Assembly (NCBI GenBank): GCA_907163225.1
Contig: OU015322.1
Span: forward strand, 806,001 to 870,000
From: an uncultured Rhodocyclaceae bacterium
GTDB lineage: Bacteria; Pseudomonadota; Gammaproteobacteria; Burkholderiales; Rhodocyclaceae
DNA: 64,000 nt
Reading direction: 5' to 3'
Below, in pieces: positions 43,598 to 52,922 of this stretch. Below the pieces are notes generated by a model. That model worked only from the letters and a program-made list of their open reading frames with translations. It had not been told where the DNA came from and did no database searches. How positions within the stretch are numbered: the first letter of the stretch is position 1; every line of letters starts with the position of its first letter. The translations under genes and the position numbers were made by a program.

Positions 43598-44842
43598 ATG
43601 ACCATACCCATGCCCGTTGCACCGACCCATACGACGATGAATCAGTTTGTCTCAGCTGGCAACCAATTGCTGGTTGGCGGCATGCCCATTTCACGGTTGG
43701 CAGAGCAAGTAGGGCAAACACCTTTCTACGCCTACGACCGAAATTTGCTGCGATCACGTGTTGCTGAATTGCGTGCCGCATTGCCTGAGAACGTGAAGTT
43801 GCATTTCGCAATGAAAGCGAACCCAATGCCGGCTGTCGTTGGCTTCATGGCTGGCCAGGTTGACGGGATCGATGTTGCTTCCGCCGGCGAATTGAAGATT
43901 GCCCTCGATGCCGGCGCCAACCCAAGCGAAATCAGTTTCGCCGGCCCAGGAAAGCGCAACTCCGAACTTCGGCAAGCTGTAGCTGCAGGCGTTCTCATCA
44001 ACATAGAGTCATTTCGGGAAATCGATATCCTTGCGGATATTTCGCATGAGCTTGAACTGGCGGCCCGAGTGGCCGTTCGTGTTAATCCCGATTTCGAGCT
44101 CAAAGGGTCGGGAATGAAAATGGGCGGCGGCCCCAAGCAGTTCGGCGTTGATGCTGAACTGGTTCCGGAGTTGCTCGAAAGAGTCGGCGAGAAAAAACTG
44201 GCATTCGAAGGCTTCCACCTATTTGCCGGCTCACAAAATCTCAAGCCAGAATCGATCTGCGAGGCACAGCAAAAATCCTATGATCTGGCACTCGCACTTT
44301 CTCGCCACGCCCCCTCTCCGGTGCGTTTCCTGAACCTCGGCGGCGGTTTTGGTATTCCCTATTTTCCGGGTGAAAAACGCCTCGATCTGGCACCGATTGG
44401 TGACAATCTGAAACAACTCAGCCATCGAGCAAAGACAGATTTTCCCAACGCCAGCTTGGTGATCGAGCTTGGACGCTACCTGGTGGGCGAAGCCGGAATT
44501 TATGTCTCCAGAATCGTCGACCGCAAGATTTCGCGCGGTCACACCTTTCTGGTGGTTGACGGCGGACTCAACCACCATCTCTCCGCGTCTGGAAATTTCG
44601 GGCAAGTCATCCGAAAAAACTACCCAGTCACGATTGGCAATCATGTAAACGCCGACCAAACTGAAATCGCCAGTGTGGTCGGTCCACTCTGCACGCCGCT
44701 TGATATTTTGGCTGACCGCATGACGTTGGCGGTATCGGTTCCAGGCGATCTCGTCGTGGTATTTCAATCCGGTGCGTATGGTGCGAGCGCGAGTCCGCAG
44801 CGATTTTTAGGGCACCCCGAGGTCATCGAGGTTCTTGTTTAA
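43598..44842 (+). CDS. PLP-dependent decarboxylase, exosortase A associated
   Basis: This 414-residue fold-type III PLP enzyme is related to diaminopimelate and ornithine decarboxylases. The PLP-lysine motif is FAMKANP (Lys73). Gly-rich FLNLGGGFGIPYF is the phosphate loop, and VVGPLCTPLDILADR carries the Cys near the other subunit's active site. It follows the acyl-CoA ligase closely and belongs to the same exosortase-linked pathway. It probably decarboxylates an amino acid, perhaps while bound to the ACP, giving an amine substituent. Substrate unknown. Confidence 0.92.
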   Translation: MTIPMPVAPTHTTMNQFVSAGNQLLVGGMPISRLAEQVGQTPFYAYDRNLLRSRVAELRAALPENVKLHFAMKANPMPAVVGFMAGQVDGIDVASAGELKIALDAGANPSEISFAGPGKRNSELRQAVAAGVLINIESFREIDILADISHELELAARVAVRVNPDFELKGSGMKMGGGPKQFGVDAELVPELLERVGEKKLAFEGFHLFAGSQNLKPESICEAQQKSYDLALALSRHAPSPVRFLNLGGGFGIPYFPGEKRLDLAPIGDNLKQLSHRAKTDFPNASLVIELGRYLVGEAGIYVSRIVDRKISRGHTFLVVDGGLNHHLSASGNFGQVIRKNYPVTIGNHVNADQTEIASVVGPLCTPLDILADRMTLAVSVPGDLVVVFQSGAYGASASPQRFLGHPEVIEVLV

Positions 44843-45035
44843 GCGCCCAGAGCATCCGCTAAAATAAAGGCGTCCCTCACCAATCGACACATTGATTCAT
44901 GCTCAATGTGAAATAGAGCACGGGCATAATATGCCTCTGCAAATAATATGAATGCTCTCCAAATGCCAACTGATTCGCTTCCGTGCGGAAGTCAGGTACA
45001 GCGTTGGCAGCAAAATTTCTGGGAGCACTAACTAA
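44843..45035 (+). promoter_or_regulatory. Probable promoter region of the initiating-transferase/prsKRT group
   Basis: This 193-base gap holds two dyads: CACATTGA/TCAATGTG (44888-44910, 8-bp arms, 7-base spacer) and CTTCCG-TG-CGGAAG (44978-44991). The second is close to the 45036 start. An AT-rich GCATAATATGC lies between them. No convincing -35/-10 or sigma-54 pair was found. The dyads are the best regulatory candidates. Confidence 0.4.
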
Positions 45036-46418
45036 ATGATCAGAGTGTTTAATCACTGGCTTACTTGGCGCAGCGTAGCCGGGATTCTGTTCGATTTTTC
45101 GTTTCTGATCGTTAGCCTTTTCATTTCGCTAATGTGGATCAACAGCGGCCTTCCAATCAACGTGACGCAAGTTCTCACATTTGCTGTGATTTTTGGGATC
45201 GTAATGCTGGCAATCAACGCGTTTTTAGGCCTATATCAACGCGTTGCCGGGCGCACCTCCGCCGAAACACGAGCCCGCGCGGTACTTTCCCTCTACCTGG
45301 CCATACCGGTAGCTTACGGACTCTATGCCCTGCTTCCCATTTCTACGGTCAACCGCGATTTGATCCAACTGTCTGCAATGTCAGCTGCTTTCGGTATGCT
45401 TGTGACCCGCGTTGGCGCCAGTCACAACACTGCGACTAAAATGTTGCGTCGTCGCATTATGGTGTTTGGAACCGGACAGCACGCCCTGGCAGTTAAACAA
45501 GCTTTGGATCGCTCAGATCCTTCAGCACAGATTATCGGTTTTTTCCCGGGCAGTAACGAGGACCAGCCACAGGTATCACCAAACTTGATTCTCAGCCGCG
45601 ACAACTCCCTGACCGATACGGCCCGGAATTTAAATATCGATGAAATAGTGGTAGCACTCAGTGAGCGCCGTGGTGGAGCCATGCCTTTGCGCGAACTGCT
45701 CGACTGCAAACTGCAGGGCGTTCGGGTATTGGACCTGGCAAGCCACTTTGAGCAGACCCTCGGACAAATACGCCTTGATTCACTGTATGCAGGTTGGCTA
45801 ATTTTTGGCGACGGCTTCGGTCAAGGCATGATCCGAACGGTCGTCAAACGTCTGTTCGATATCGTTTGTGCCAGCATCCTGATCATCTTGGCTCTTCCGG
45901 TAATGTTCGTGGTCGCCATTCTCATTGCGCTTGAGGATGGCTTTCCACTGCTCTATCGGCAGGAACGTGTTGGACTCAACGGTCGCCTCTTCAACGTTAT
46001 CAAGTTTCGCAGCATGCGACGTGATGCCGAAAAGGACGGTAAACCTATTTGGGCTCAAGCCAAAGACAATCGTGTAACCCGGCTCGGCCAAATTATTCGC
46101 AAACTTCGGGTCGACGAACTCCCCCAGTTGTTCAGCGTCTTGAAGGGTGATATGAGCCTGGTTGGTCCGCGCCCGGAACGCCCTTTCTTCGTTGATCAAT
46201 TAACCAAGGAAATCCCGTTTTACGCCGTACGACATAGCGTAAAACCGGGGGTTACCGGCTGGGCGCAGGTAAGATACCACTATGGTGCAACAGTCGAAGA
46301 CTCGGCCGAAAAGCTTCAATACGATTTATATTACGTAAAAAATCACTCCCTGTTTCTAGACATCGTGGTGCTCTTTGAAACCGTAGGTGTCGTCCTGACC
46401 GGCAAGGGCGCTCATTAA
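45036..46418 (+). CDS. Initiating sugar transferase (polyprenyl phosphoglycosyltransferase), XrtA type
   Basis: This 460-residue membrane protein has about five N-terminal helices, a central nucleotide-fold region (GTGQHALAVKQALDRSDP) and a C-terminal bacterial sugar-transferase domain. In the latter, RQERVGLNGRLFNVIKFRSM, LRVDELPQLFSVLKGDMSLV and VGPRPERPFF are the standard motifs. It transfers a sugar-1-phosphate to undecaprenyl phosphate, the first step of repeat-unit assembly. It is placed upstream of prsK, separated by 42 bases, with a 193-base regulatory region before it. Confidence 0.93.
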   Translation: MIRVFNHWLTWRSVAGILFDFSFLIVSLFISLMWINSGLPINVTQVLTFAVIFGIVMLAINAFLGLYQRVAGRTSAETRARAVLSLYLAIPVAYGLYALLPISTVNRDLIQLSAMSAAFGMLVTRVGASHNTATKMLRRRIMVFGTGQHALAVKQALDRSDPSAQIIGFFPGSNEDQPQVSPNLILSRDNSLTDTARNLNIDEIVVALSERRGGAMPLRELLDCKLQGVRVLDLASHFEQTLGQIRLDSLYAGWLIFGDGFGQGMIRTVVKRLFDIVCASILIILALPVMFVVAILIALEDGFPLLYRQERVGLNGRLFNVIKFRSMRRDAEKDGKPIWAQAKDNRVTRLGQIIRKLRVDELPQLFSVLKGDMSLVGPRPERPFFVDQLTKEIPFYAVRHSVKPGVTGWAQVRYHYGATVEDSAEKLQYDLYYVKNHSLFLDIVVLFETVGVVLTGKGAH

Positions 46419-46460
46419 TCATAGGCAGCGCTGACATTGGTGACCTAATAAGTCCTTTGC

Positions 46461-48572
46461 ATGGATATTTCAAGTACGTCATTGATTGCCTGGGGTTTCG
46501 GTCTCGCCGCCTTAGGATATCTATCTCTCTCGATATACCTGCTTTCGTTTGGTAGCGATTGGCGCAGTGGGGCGCGTCCACGAAGAATGGTTCTTGTCGC
46601 CACACTTTCTGCTATTTGGGCTTTAGCAGGTCTGCTTTATGCACTGAGCGGCCAGGCGATACTCCTGCTTACTTCTGCATTCGCAGATGTCATCAGGTAC
46701 GGAGCTTGGTACGCGTTTGTAATTGCTCTGCTCGGCCCAACCGCTGATTCAAAAGCAAAACCATTGCTACCCTCCTGGTTGCCGTTGACTTGTTGGCTAT
46801 TGGTCGCATCCGGGATCGCGCTCCAAATTTCGCTTGCCTTGGGCTGGCTATCTCCACTCGAGTGGTTACGCACCCTAATCTTCCATGGATTGGCAGAAGC
46901 GGTGATCGGTCTTGTTCTTGTCGAACAACTGTTCCGAACCGTCTCCGAAGACTCCCGTTGGAACGTAAAGCCGCTCTGCCTCGCATTGCTGTTCCAATTC
47001 GTTTTCGATGTCTATCTCTTTTCTGACGCGATGATGTTCAATCGTATTGACGGGGATGCCTTGACAGTTCGCGGTTTCGTTCACGCGATAAGTTTACCGT
47101 TGCTGCTGCTGGCAACCGAGCGAAGCCGAGACTGGACCTCAAAAATCCGGTTATCCCAAAAGGCTGCATTTCACTCGGCTACGCTACTTTTCGCGGGACT
47201 GTACCTTCTGTTCATGGCGGGAGTGGGCTACTACGTACGCTACTTCGGCGGAGAATGGGGCAGAGCCTTCCAACTCGCGTTAGTTTTTGCTGCAATGCTT
47301 GTCTTGGGTGCATTGCTGATTTCTGGTTCAATCCGGGCAAAAATCAAGGTCTTGATAGGTAAGCATTTTTTTAGCTATCGCTACGATTATCGCGAAGAAT
47401 GGCTGCGCTTTACGCAAGCCTTAAGCGTGGAGGATTCCCCACAGACCATGGGGCAACAGGTCGTTCGGGGCCTGGCAAACATGGTGGAAAGTCCAGGCGG
47501 GACTTTATGGCTGCGAGAAGCCGGTGCATCCTTTTATAGGCAGCATGCGCGCTGGAATCTCCCTGAATGCGTCGCCGAAGTTCAACAAAACTCTCCGCTC
47601 TGCCGTTTCCTGCTTGCCAGCGGGTGGGTCATCAATATGGAAGAGTTCCGCTGTTTTCCCGCTCGCTACAGTGATTTGGAAATTCCCGCTTGGCTATCCG
47701 AGCTACCAAACGCCTGGTTGATCGTTCCGCTGATGGCAGGAAATGAAATGCACGGTTTTGTCATTCTTGCAAGGTCGCGCACACCTATCAGTGTCAACTG
47801 GGAAGTTAACGACCTACTCCGTACAGCCGGCTGCCAGGCCGCCAGTTTTCTTGCCAGAATGCAGGCAACCGAAGCCTTGCTAGAAGTCCGGAAATTTGAC
47901 GCCTTCAACAAGATGTCCGCTTTTGTCGTTCATGACCTCAAAAACATCATTACACAACTTTCTTTGATGCTGAAAAATGCAGAGCGTCACCACGGCAATC
48001 CAGAATTTCAGCAGGACATGCTGATGACCGTAGATCACTCTGTCGAGCGCATGCGCCAGTTGATGATGCAGCTAAGGGAAGGGGCCGCCCCCCCAGGGGG
48101 CATCTGCGGTGTTAATCTTGCTGATGTCATCCAACGCCTTCAGAAAGACAAAATGAATCAGGGAAGAGCGATCGAAATTCACATGCAAGATCGATTGATT
48201 GCTCGCGGCCACGAAGAACGACTTGAAAGAGTCATTGGACACCTTGTGCAAAATGCCTTGGATGCTTCCTCTCCATCTGACAGGGTGTGGATTTCTCTAG
48301 AACGTCAGAACGACAAGGCTGCCATTGAGGTGGGAGACACAGGGCACGGGATGACCCCGGAATTCATCCGCGATCGCCTTTTCAAACCTTTTCAAAGTAC
48401 CAAGGATGCTGGCATGGGAATCGGTGCTTACGAAAGCGCGCAATACATTAATGAATTAGGGGGAGAAATGCAGGTTGAGAGCGAAAAAGGCAAGGGAACC
48501 CGAATTACAGTCACACTCCCCTTGTTCTTAATTCGCACTGATTCGGATCTTCGCGAGCAGGAGGCGGCATGA
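46461..48572 (+). CDS. prsK: PEP-CTERM system histidine kinase PrsK
   Basis: This 703-residue sensor kinase has an N-terminal membrane part with about 8 helices (to residue ~295), a GAF-like sensor region around 320-470, the dimerisation His in VVHDLKNIITQL (His491), and a GHKL ATPase domain with VQNALDASSPSD, VGDTGHGMT and STKDAGMGIGAYES. The architecture and neighbours (prsR, prsT) identify the PrsK family, thought to control PEP-CTERM protein genes. The stop overlaps the prsR start by ATGA. Confidence 0.95.
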   Translation: MDISSTSLIAWGFGLAALGYLSLSIYLLSFGSDWRSGARPRRMVLVATLSAIWALAGLLYALSGQAILLLTSAFADVIRYGAWYAFVIALLGPTADSKAKPLLPSWLPLTCWLLVASGIALQISLALGWLSPLEWLRTLIFHGLAEAVIGLVLVEQLFRTVSEDSRWNVKPLCLALLFQFVFDVYLFSDAMMFNRIDGDALTVRGFVHAISLPLLLLATERSRDWTSKIRLSQKAAFHSATLLFAGLYLLFMAGVGYYVRYFGGEWGRAFQLALVFAAMLVLGALLISGSIRAKIKVLIGKHFFSYRYDYREEWLRFTQALSVEDSPQTMGQQVVRGLANMVESPGGTLWLREAGASFYRQHARWNLPECVAEVQQNSPLCRFLLASGWVINMEEFRCFPARYSDLEIPAWLSELPNAWLIVPLMAGNEMHGFVILARSRTPISVNWEVNDLLRTAGCQAASFLARMQATEALLEVRKFDAFNKMSAFVVHDLKNIITQLSLMLKNAERHHGNPEFQQDMLMTVDHSVERMRQLMMQLREGAAPPGGICGVNLADVIQRLQKDKMNQGRAIEIHMQDRLIARGHEERLERVIGHLVQNALDASSPSDRVWISLERQNDKAAIEVGDTGHGMTPEFIRDRLFKPFQSTKDAGMGIGAYESAQYINELGGEMQVESEKGKGTRITVTLPLFLIRTDSDLREQEAA

Positions 48573-49927
48573 GCACAGAGAAATCCCGCTCTCTCCTCAT
48601 AGTCGAAGATGATCTCGCCTTGCAAAAGCAGCTTCGCTGGTCTTTTGATCAATTTGAGACGTTGACCGCAGCAGATCGAGAAAGCGCGCTAGCGCAAATA
48701 CACCGTCACTCACCACCGGTAGTCACCATGGATCTCGGTTTGCCTCCTGACGCAGACTCAGTTTCAGAGGGATTCAGACTACTTGAGCAGATTCTGGCTG
48801 CTGCACCCGGCACCAAGGTGATCGTCCTTACAGGTCAGAATGACCGAACAAACGCCCTGCGCGCTATCGCCCTCGGTGCATACGATTTTTTTGCCAAACC
48901 TTTTGAACCTGAGTTGCTGGCACTAACAATAGACCGAGCGTTTCGACTACACGATCTACAACAAGAAAACCATCGCCTAGTTGCCACGCAGCACCCCCTG
49001 GCACTTGCCGGCTTGCTGACACGCGACGCTGGAATGCAACGGGTGTGCCGGACTATTGAGAAAGTTGCCAACAGTAGTGCGACGGTCCTTCTGTTAGGAG
49101 AAAGCGGTACTGGCAAGGAGCTATTGGCCCGTGGCCTTCATGAGTCTTCACCACGTAGAGATGAGCGCTTTGTCGCCATCAACTGTGCGGCGATTCCTGA
49201 AAATCTCCTGGAAAGTGAATTATTTGGATATGAAAAAGGTGCATTCACCGGCGCCACCAAAACCACACTGGGAAAAATAGAGACTGCGAACGGTGGCACC
49301 CTAATGCTTGATGAGATTGGTGACCTGCCCATGCCGCTTCAAGCAAAATTGCTGCGTTTTCTTCAAGAGCGAGTGGTTGAACGCCTTGGCGGGCGCCAGG
49401 AAATCCCAGTAGATGTTCGTATCGTCTGCGCAACGCATCAGGATTTAAAAGCGCAAATCACCAATGGCGGCTTCCGAGAAGATCTGTATTACCGATTGGC
49501 AGAAATTGTCGTACCGATACCCCCGTTGCGCCAGCGCAGCGGTGACGCAGCGCTGATGGCACATGCATTTGTGCATCGGTTTTCGGATGAGCAAAAACGC
49601 GGCAATATGACCCTCTGCGAAGAGGCAGTTCGATCCATCGAAGCGCATCAGTGGCCAGGAAATGTGCGAGAACTGGAAAACTGCATCAAACGAGCGGTGA
49701 TCATGGCCGATGGCTCGCGAATTACCCGCGAAGATATCGGCTTGGACGGTACTGCCCCCGACGAGACCGGATTCATCGATCTGCGCAAGGTTAGAGACGA
49801 AGCAGAGCGCCAGGCAATCGTCACTGCACTGGGAAGAGCCAACGGAAATCTACTTCGCACCTCCGAGATCCTTGGTATCAGCCGACCAACCTTATATGAC
49901 CTGATGCATCGTCTTGGCTTGAAATAG
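48569..49927 (+). CDS. prsR: PEP-CTERM system sigma-54 response regulator PrsR
   Basis: This 452-residue NtrC-type activator has a receiver domain with phospho-acceptor Asp55 in VTMDLGLPP, AAA+ motifs LLGESGTGKELLARGL (Walker A), the GAFTGA loop that contacts sigma-54, and GGTLMLDEIGDLP (Walker B). A C-terminal Fis-type helix-turn-helix has SEILGISRPTLYDLMHRL. It is expected to activate sigma-54 promoters of PEP-CTERM genes when phosphorylated by PrsK. The overlap with prsK (ATGA) supports a shared transcript. Confidence 0.96.
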   Translation: MSTEKSRSLLIVEDDLALQKQLRWSFDQFETLTAADRESALAQIHRHSPPVVTMDLGLPPDADSVSEGFRLLEQILAAAPGTKVIVLTGQNDRTNALRAIALGAYDFFAKPFEPELLALTIDRAFRLHDLQQENHRLVATQHPLALAGLLTRDAGMQRVCRTIEKVANSSATVLLLGESGTGKELLARGLHESSPRRDERFVAINCAAIPENLLESELFGYEKGAFTGATKTTLGKIETANGGTLMLDEIGDLPMPLQAKLLRFLQERVVERLGGRQEIPVDVRIVCATHQDLKAQITNGGFREDLYYRLAEIVVPIPPLRQRSGDAALMAHAFVHRFSDEQKRGNMTLCEEAVRSIEAHQWPGNVRELENCIKRAVIMADGSRITREDIGLDGTAPDETGFIDLRKVRDEAERQAIVTALGRANGNLLRTSEILGISRPTLYDLMHRLGLK

Positions 49928-49952
49928 ACATACTTCTGAGAAGGCAAAAATC

Positions 49953-52727
49953 ATGAAAACCTCCCGCCCCAAGTTCAACAAGGCCATTTCGGCCCTATTT
50001 CTGACATTGCTCCTTGCTGCGTGTGGTGGAGAGTCACCTGAGAGCCTAATCGCCTCAAGCAAGGCGTATATGGCAAAAAACGACACGAAGGCTGCCGTCA
50101 TCCAATTAAAAAATGCGCTGCAGCAAAATCCAACGCTCGCGGAGGCACGGTTCCTACTCGGATCAGCGTTACTCGAAACCGGTGATATTGCCGGGGCTGA
50201 AGTCGAACTGCGCAAAGCACTAGAACTCAAGCACCCTGCTGACGAGGTTGTGCCGTTGCTTGCCCGTACGCTATTGGCAGGCGGCAAGGCAAAAAAATTG
50301 TTGGAGGAATTCGGAAAAACAAAACTGACTGCAGGAGAGCCTCTTGCAGCCATGAACACAACTCTAGCCGCAGCGAATGCTTCGCTTGGCAAGCGCGAAG
50401 TGGCAAAAGAGCTATTGGCTGAAGCGCTAGCAACCCAACCGGATTATGTCCCTGCGCGGCTCGCAGATATCCGGGAAGCGGCCTCAAGCCAAGATCTGAC
50501 TGGAGCTCGATCAAAAATTGACACTCTGTTGTTGAAACACCCTAGCAATCCCGAAGCCTTGTTAATAAAGGGAAGCTTGCTGAGTTTTGATGGCGACGCC
50601 AGCGGTGCCCTTGTAGAGTACCGGAAAGCCATTGATGCGAAACCCTCCTACTTGGCAGCCCATTCCGCGGCAATCACCTCGTTGCTAGCTGCCAACAAGG
50701 TCGATGATGCAGTAAAGCAACTAGAAGCACTCAAAACGGTTGCCCCCAAGCATCCCCAAACTTTTTACTTTGATGGCCAGGTTAACTATCAACGTAAGGA
50801 ATTTAAAGCTGCTCGCGAACCTGCACAGCAACTCCTTCGAATTGCACCAAACAATCCATTGGCGCTCCAACTAGCTGGCGCCATCGAATTCCAACTACGC
50901 TCCTACCTTCAGGCCGAAACCTACCTAACCAAGGCATTGCAAATAGCGCCAGGACTTAGGCTTGCCAGGCAAATGTTGATCGCCAGCTACCTGCGAGCGG
51001 GGCAACCAGGCAAGGCTTTGGATGCACTGCAACCTGTACTCGGCAGCATCGAGAAGGACTCGGCACTGTTGGCACTTGCAGGCGAAGCATATTTGCAACA
51101 TGGTGACTCCAACAAGGCTACAGAGTACTTGGCAAAAGCCAGCAAACTCGAACCGGACAATGCTGCGAAAAAGACCTCCCTGGCCGTTGCGCACATGGCT
51201 CAAGGCAATTCAGAAAACGGGCTTCAGGAACTGGAACAAATTTCCATTTCAGACAAAGGCATAACAGCCGACCTTGCCCTGATCGCCGCGCATCTGCGAA
51301 GCAACCAGCTAGACAAGGCTCTGAAGGCGATTGACGGCCTAGAAAAGAAGCAGCCTGAAAATCCGGCAACGTACAACCTACGTGCCCGCGCCCTACTCGC
51401 CCGAAAGGATGTAGATGGTGCCCGCAAGAACTTTGAAAAGGCACTATCCGTCAACCCGACTTTCTTTCCTGCAGTTGCTAGTCTGGCGAGCCTGGACATT
51501 ATCAACAAAAAGCCAGACGACGCACGAAAGCGCTTTGAGACTTTGCTTGCGGTCGACCCAAAAAATATTCAAGCCCTGCTAGCCCTCGCCGAATTAAAAG
51601 CAGCCAACGGCGGTACGGCAGATGAGATAACCTCAGCCATAGGAAAAGCGATTAGCGCCAATCCCAGCGAAATTGCCCCTAGGCTTGCACTTATTCAATA
51701 CCACCTGAAGAACAAGGACGTAAAAAAAGCACTGGGCGCAGCCAATGAAGCAGCCACGTCCATTCCCGACAAGGCGGAAATTCTCGATGCACTCGGAAGA
51801 ACTCAGCAATTGTCAGGCGACCTCAATCAAGCACTGATCACTTATGGAAAGTTGTCATCTCTTCAACCGGGCTCGCCACTACCTTTGCTTCGATCAGCGG
51901 AAATCCAGTTTGCGAACAAAAACAAGGATGAGGGTGTAAAAAACCTGAAAAAAGCGCTTGAAATCAAACCAGACAATGTTGATGCACAGCGTGTCCTCAT
52001 TCAGGTTGCAATGGAAAACAAAAACCCGAGCAATGCACTTGAAATTGCTAGGACGATTCAAAAGCAACGCCCGAAAGAAGCGGTTGGCTATCTCCTTGAA
52101 AGCGACATTCAAGCCTTCAATAAAGCATGGGCTGAGGCAGTCAACTCCGTTCGCAACGGTCTAAAGCAAACCCCTGCCCCAGAGCTTGCAATCAAGCTGC
52201 ATACGCTCCAGCGGGCATCGGGAAGTGCTACAGATGCAGATCAAACTGCCACGTCGTGGCTAAAGGATCACCCCAAAGATGTTGCCTTCAGAATGTACTT
52301 GGGTGACTTGGCCGCCTCGCAAAAAAGCTACCCCCAAGCGGTAAACCACTACCAAAGCGCCCTCGGTTTGCAGCCAAACAATGCACTAATCCTCAACAAC
52401 CTTGCATGGGCAAGTGGGCAGAGCAAAGCGCCTAAGGCACTTGAGTACGCCGAAAAGGCCAACCAGCTAGCTCCAAAACAACCCGCATTCATGGACACAT
52501 TGGCCATGCTCCTTGCTGAGAAGGGCGATACAAATAAGGCAATCGAACTCTTAAGGGAGGCGTTGGTGCTCTCACCACAAGCAAGCACCATCCAGCTAAA
52601 TCTAGCCAAGGTTCTTATTGCCACCGGGAAAAAGGACGACGCACGGAAAGAACTTGAGGCCTTGGCAAAGATTGGGGAGAAATTTCCGGGTCAAGCAGAG
52701 GTCAATCAGTTGCTGAAATCACTTTGA
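49953..52727 (+). CDS. prsT: PEP-CTERM system TPR-repeat lipoprotein PrsT
   Basis: This 924-residue lipoprotein has a signal peptide ending in the lipobox LLLAACGG (lipidated Cys24), followed by more than 15 tetratricopeptide-like repeats across the whole length (for example AGAEVELRKALELKHPADE and QPNNALILNNLAWASGQSK). It is the third gene of the prsKRT set and probably anchors or scaffolds the polysaccharide export assembly in the periplasm. It starts 25 bases after prsR, with GAGAAGG ahead of the ATG. Confidence 0.95.
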   Translation: MKTSRPKFNKAISALFLTLLLAACGGESPESLIASSKAYMAKNDTKAAVIQLKNALQQNPTLAEARFLLGSALLETGDIAGAEVELRKALELKHPADEVVPLLARTLLAGGKAKKLLEEFGKTKLTAGEPLAAMNTTLAAANASLGKREVAKELLAEALATQPDYVPARLADIREAASSQDLTGARSKIDTLLLKHPSNPEALLIKGSLLSFDGDASGALVEYRKAIDAKPSYLAAHSAAITSLLAANKVDDAVKQLEALKTVAPKHPQTFYFDGQVNYQRKEFKAAREPAQQLLRIAPNNPLALQLAGAIEFQLRSYLQAETYLTKALQIAPGLRLARQMLIASYLRAGQPGKALDALQPVLGSIEKDSALLALAGEAYLQHGDSNKATEYLAKASKLEPDNAAKKTSLAVAHMAQGNSENGLQELEQISISDKGITADLALIAAHLRSNQLDKALKAIDGLEKKQPENPATYNLRARALLARKDVDGARKNFEKALSVNPTFFPAVASLASLDIINKKPDDARKRFETLLAVDPKNIQALLALAELKAANGGTADEITSAIGKAISANPSEIAPRLALIQYHLKNKDVKKALGAANEAATSIPDKAEILDALGRTQQLSGDLNQALITYGKLSSLQPGSPLPLLRSAEIQFANKNKDEGVKNLKKALEIKPDNVDAQRVLIQVAMENKNPSNALEIARTIQKQRPKEAVGYLLESDIQAFNKAWAEAVNSVRNGLKQTPAPELAIKLHTLQRASGSATDADQTATSWLKDHPKDVAFRMYLGDLAASQKSYPQAVNHYQSALGLQPNNALILNNLAWASGQSKAPKALEYAEKANQLAPKQPAFMDTLAMLLAEKGDTNKAIELLREALVLSPQASTIQLNLAKVLIATGKKDDARKELEALAKIGEKFPGQAEVNQLLKSL

Positions 52728-52922
52728 GTTCGGATTGAACACTATTGCAGTCGTTGATTTGGCGATTGCCAGCTAACAAAAAATCCAATCGAAGCCCTTT
52801 TCACTATGGAATTCGTGACTAGACTGAAAATTGTAGTGTTATTTCTGACATCAAATGTACACATTTTGGCGACGTCGGAACCGAGGCTCTTGCCGCGGTC
52901 GTGCTGTTTTTAAGGATAGGCC

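Noticed and set aside
45004-45019. TTGGCAG-N4-TTTC resembling a sigma-54 -24/-12 site
   Set aside because: The -12 GC is missing and the site would place transcription start only a few bases before the ATG at 45036.
52757-52774. TTGGCGATTGCCAGC as sigma-54 promoter for the transglycosylase
   Set aside because: The GG to GC distance is one base short and the sequence is better explained as a small palindrome.
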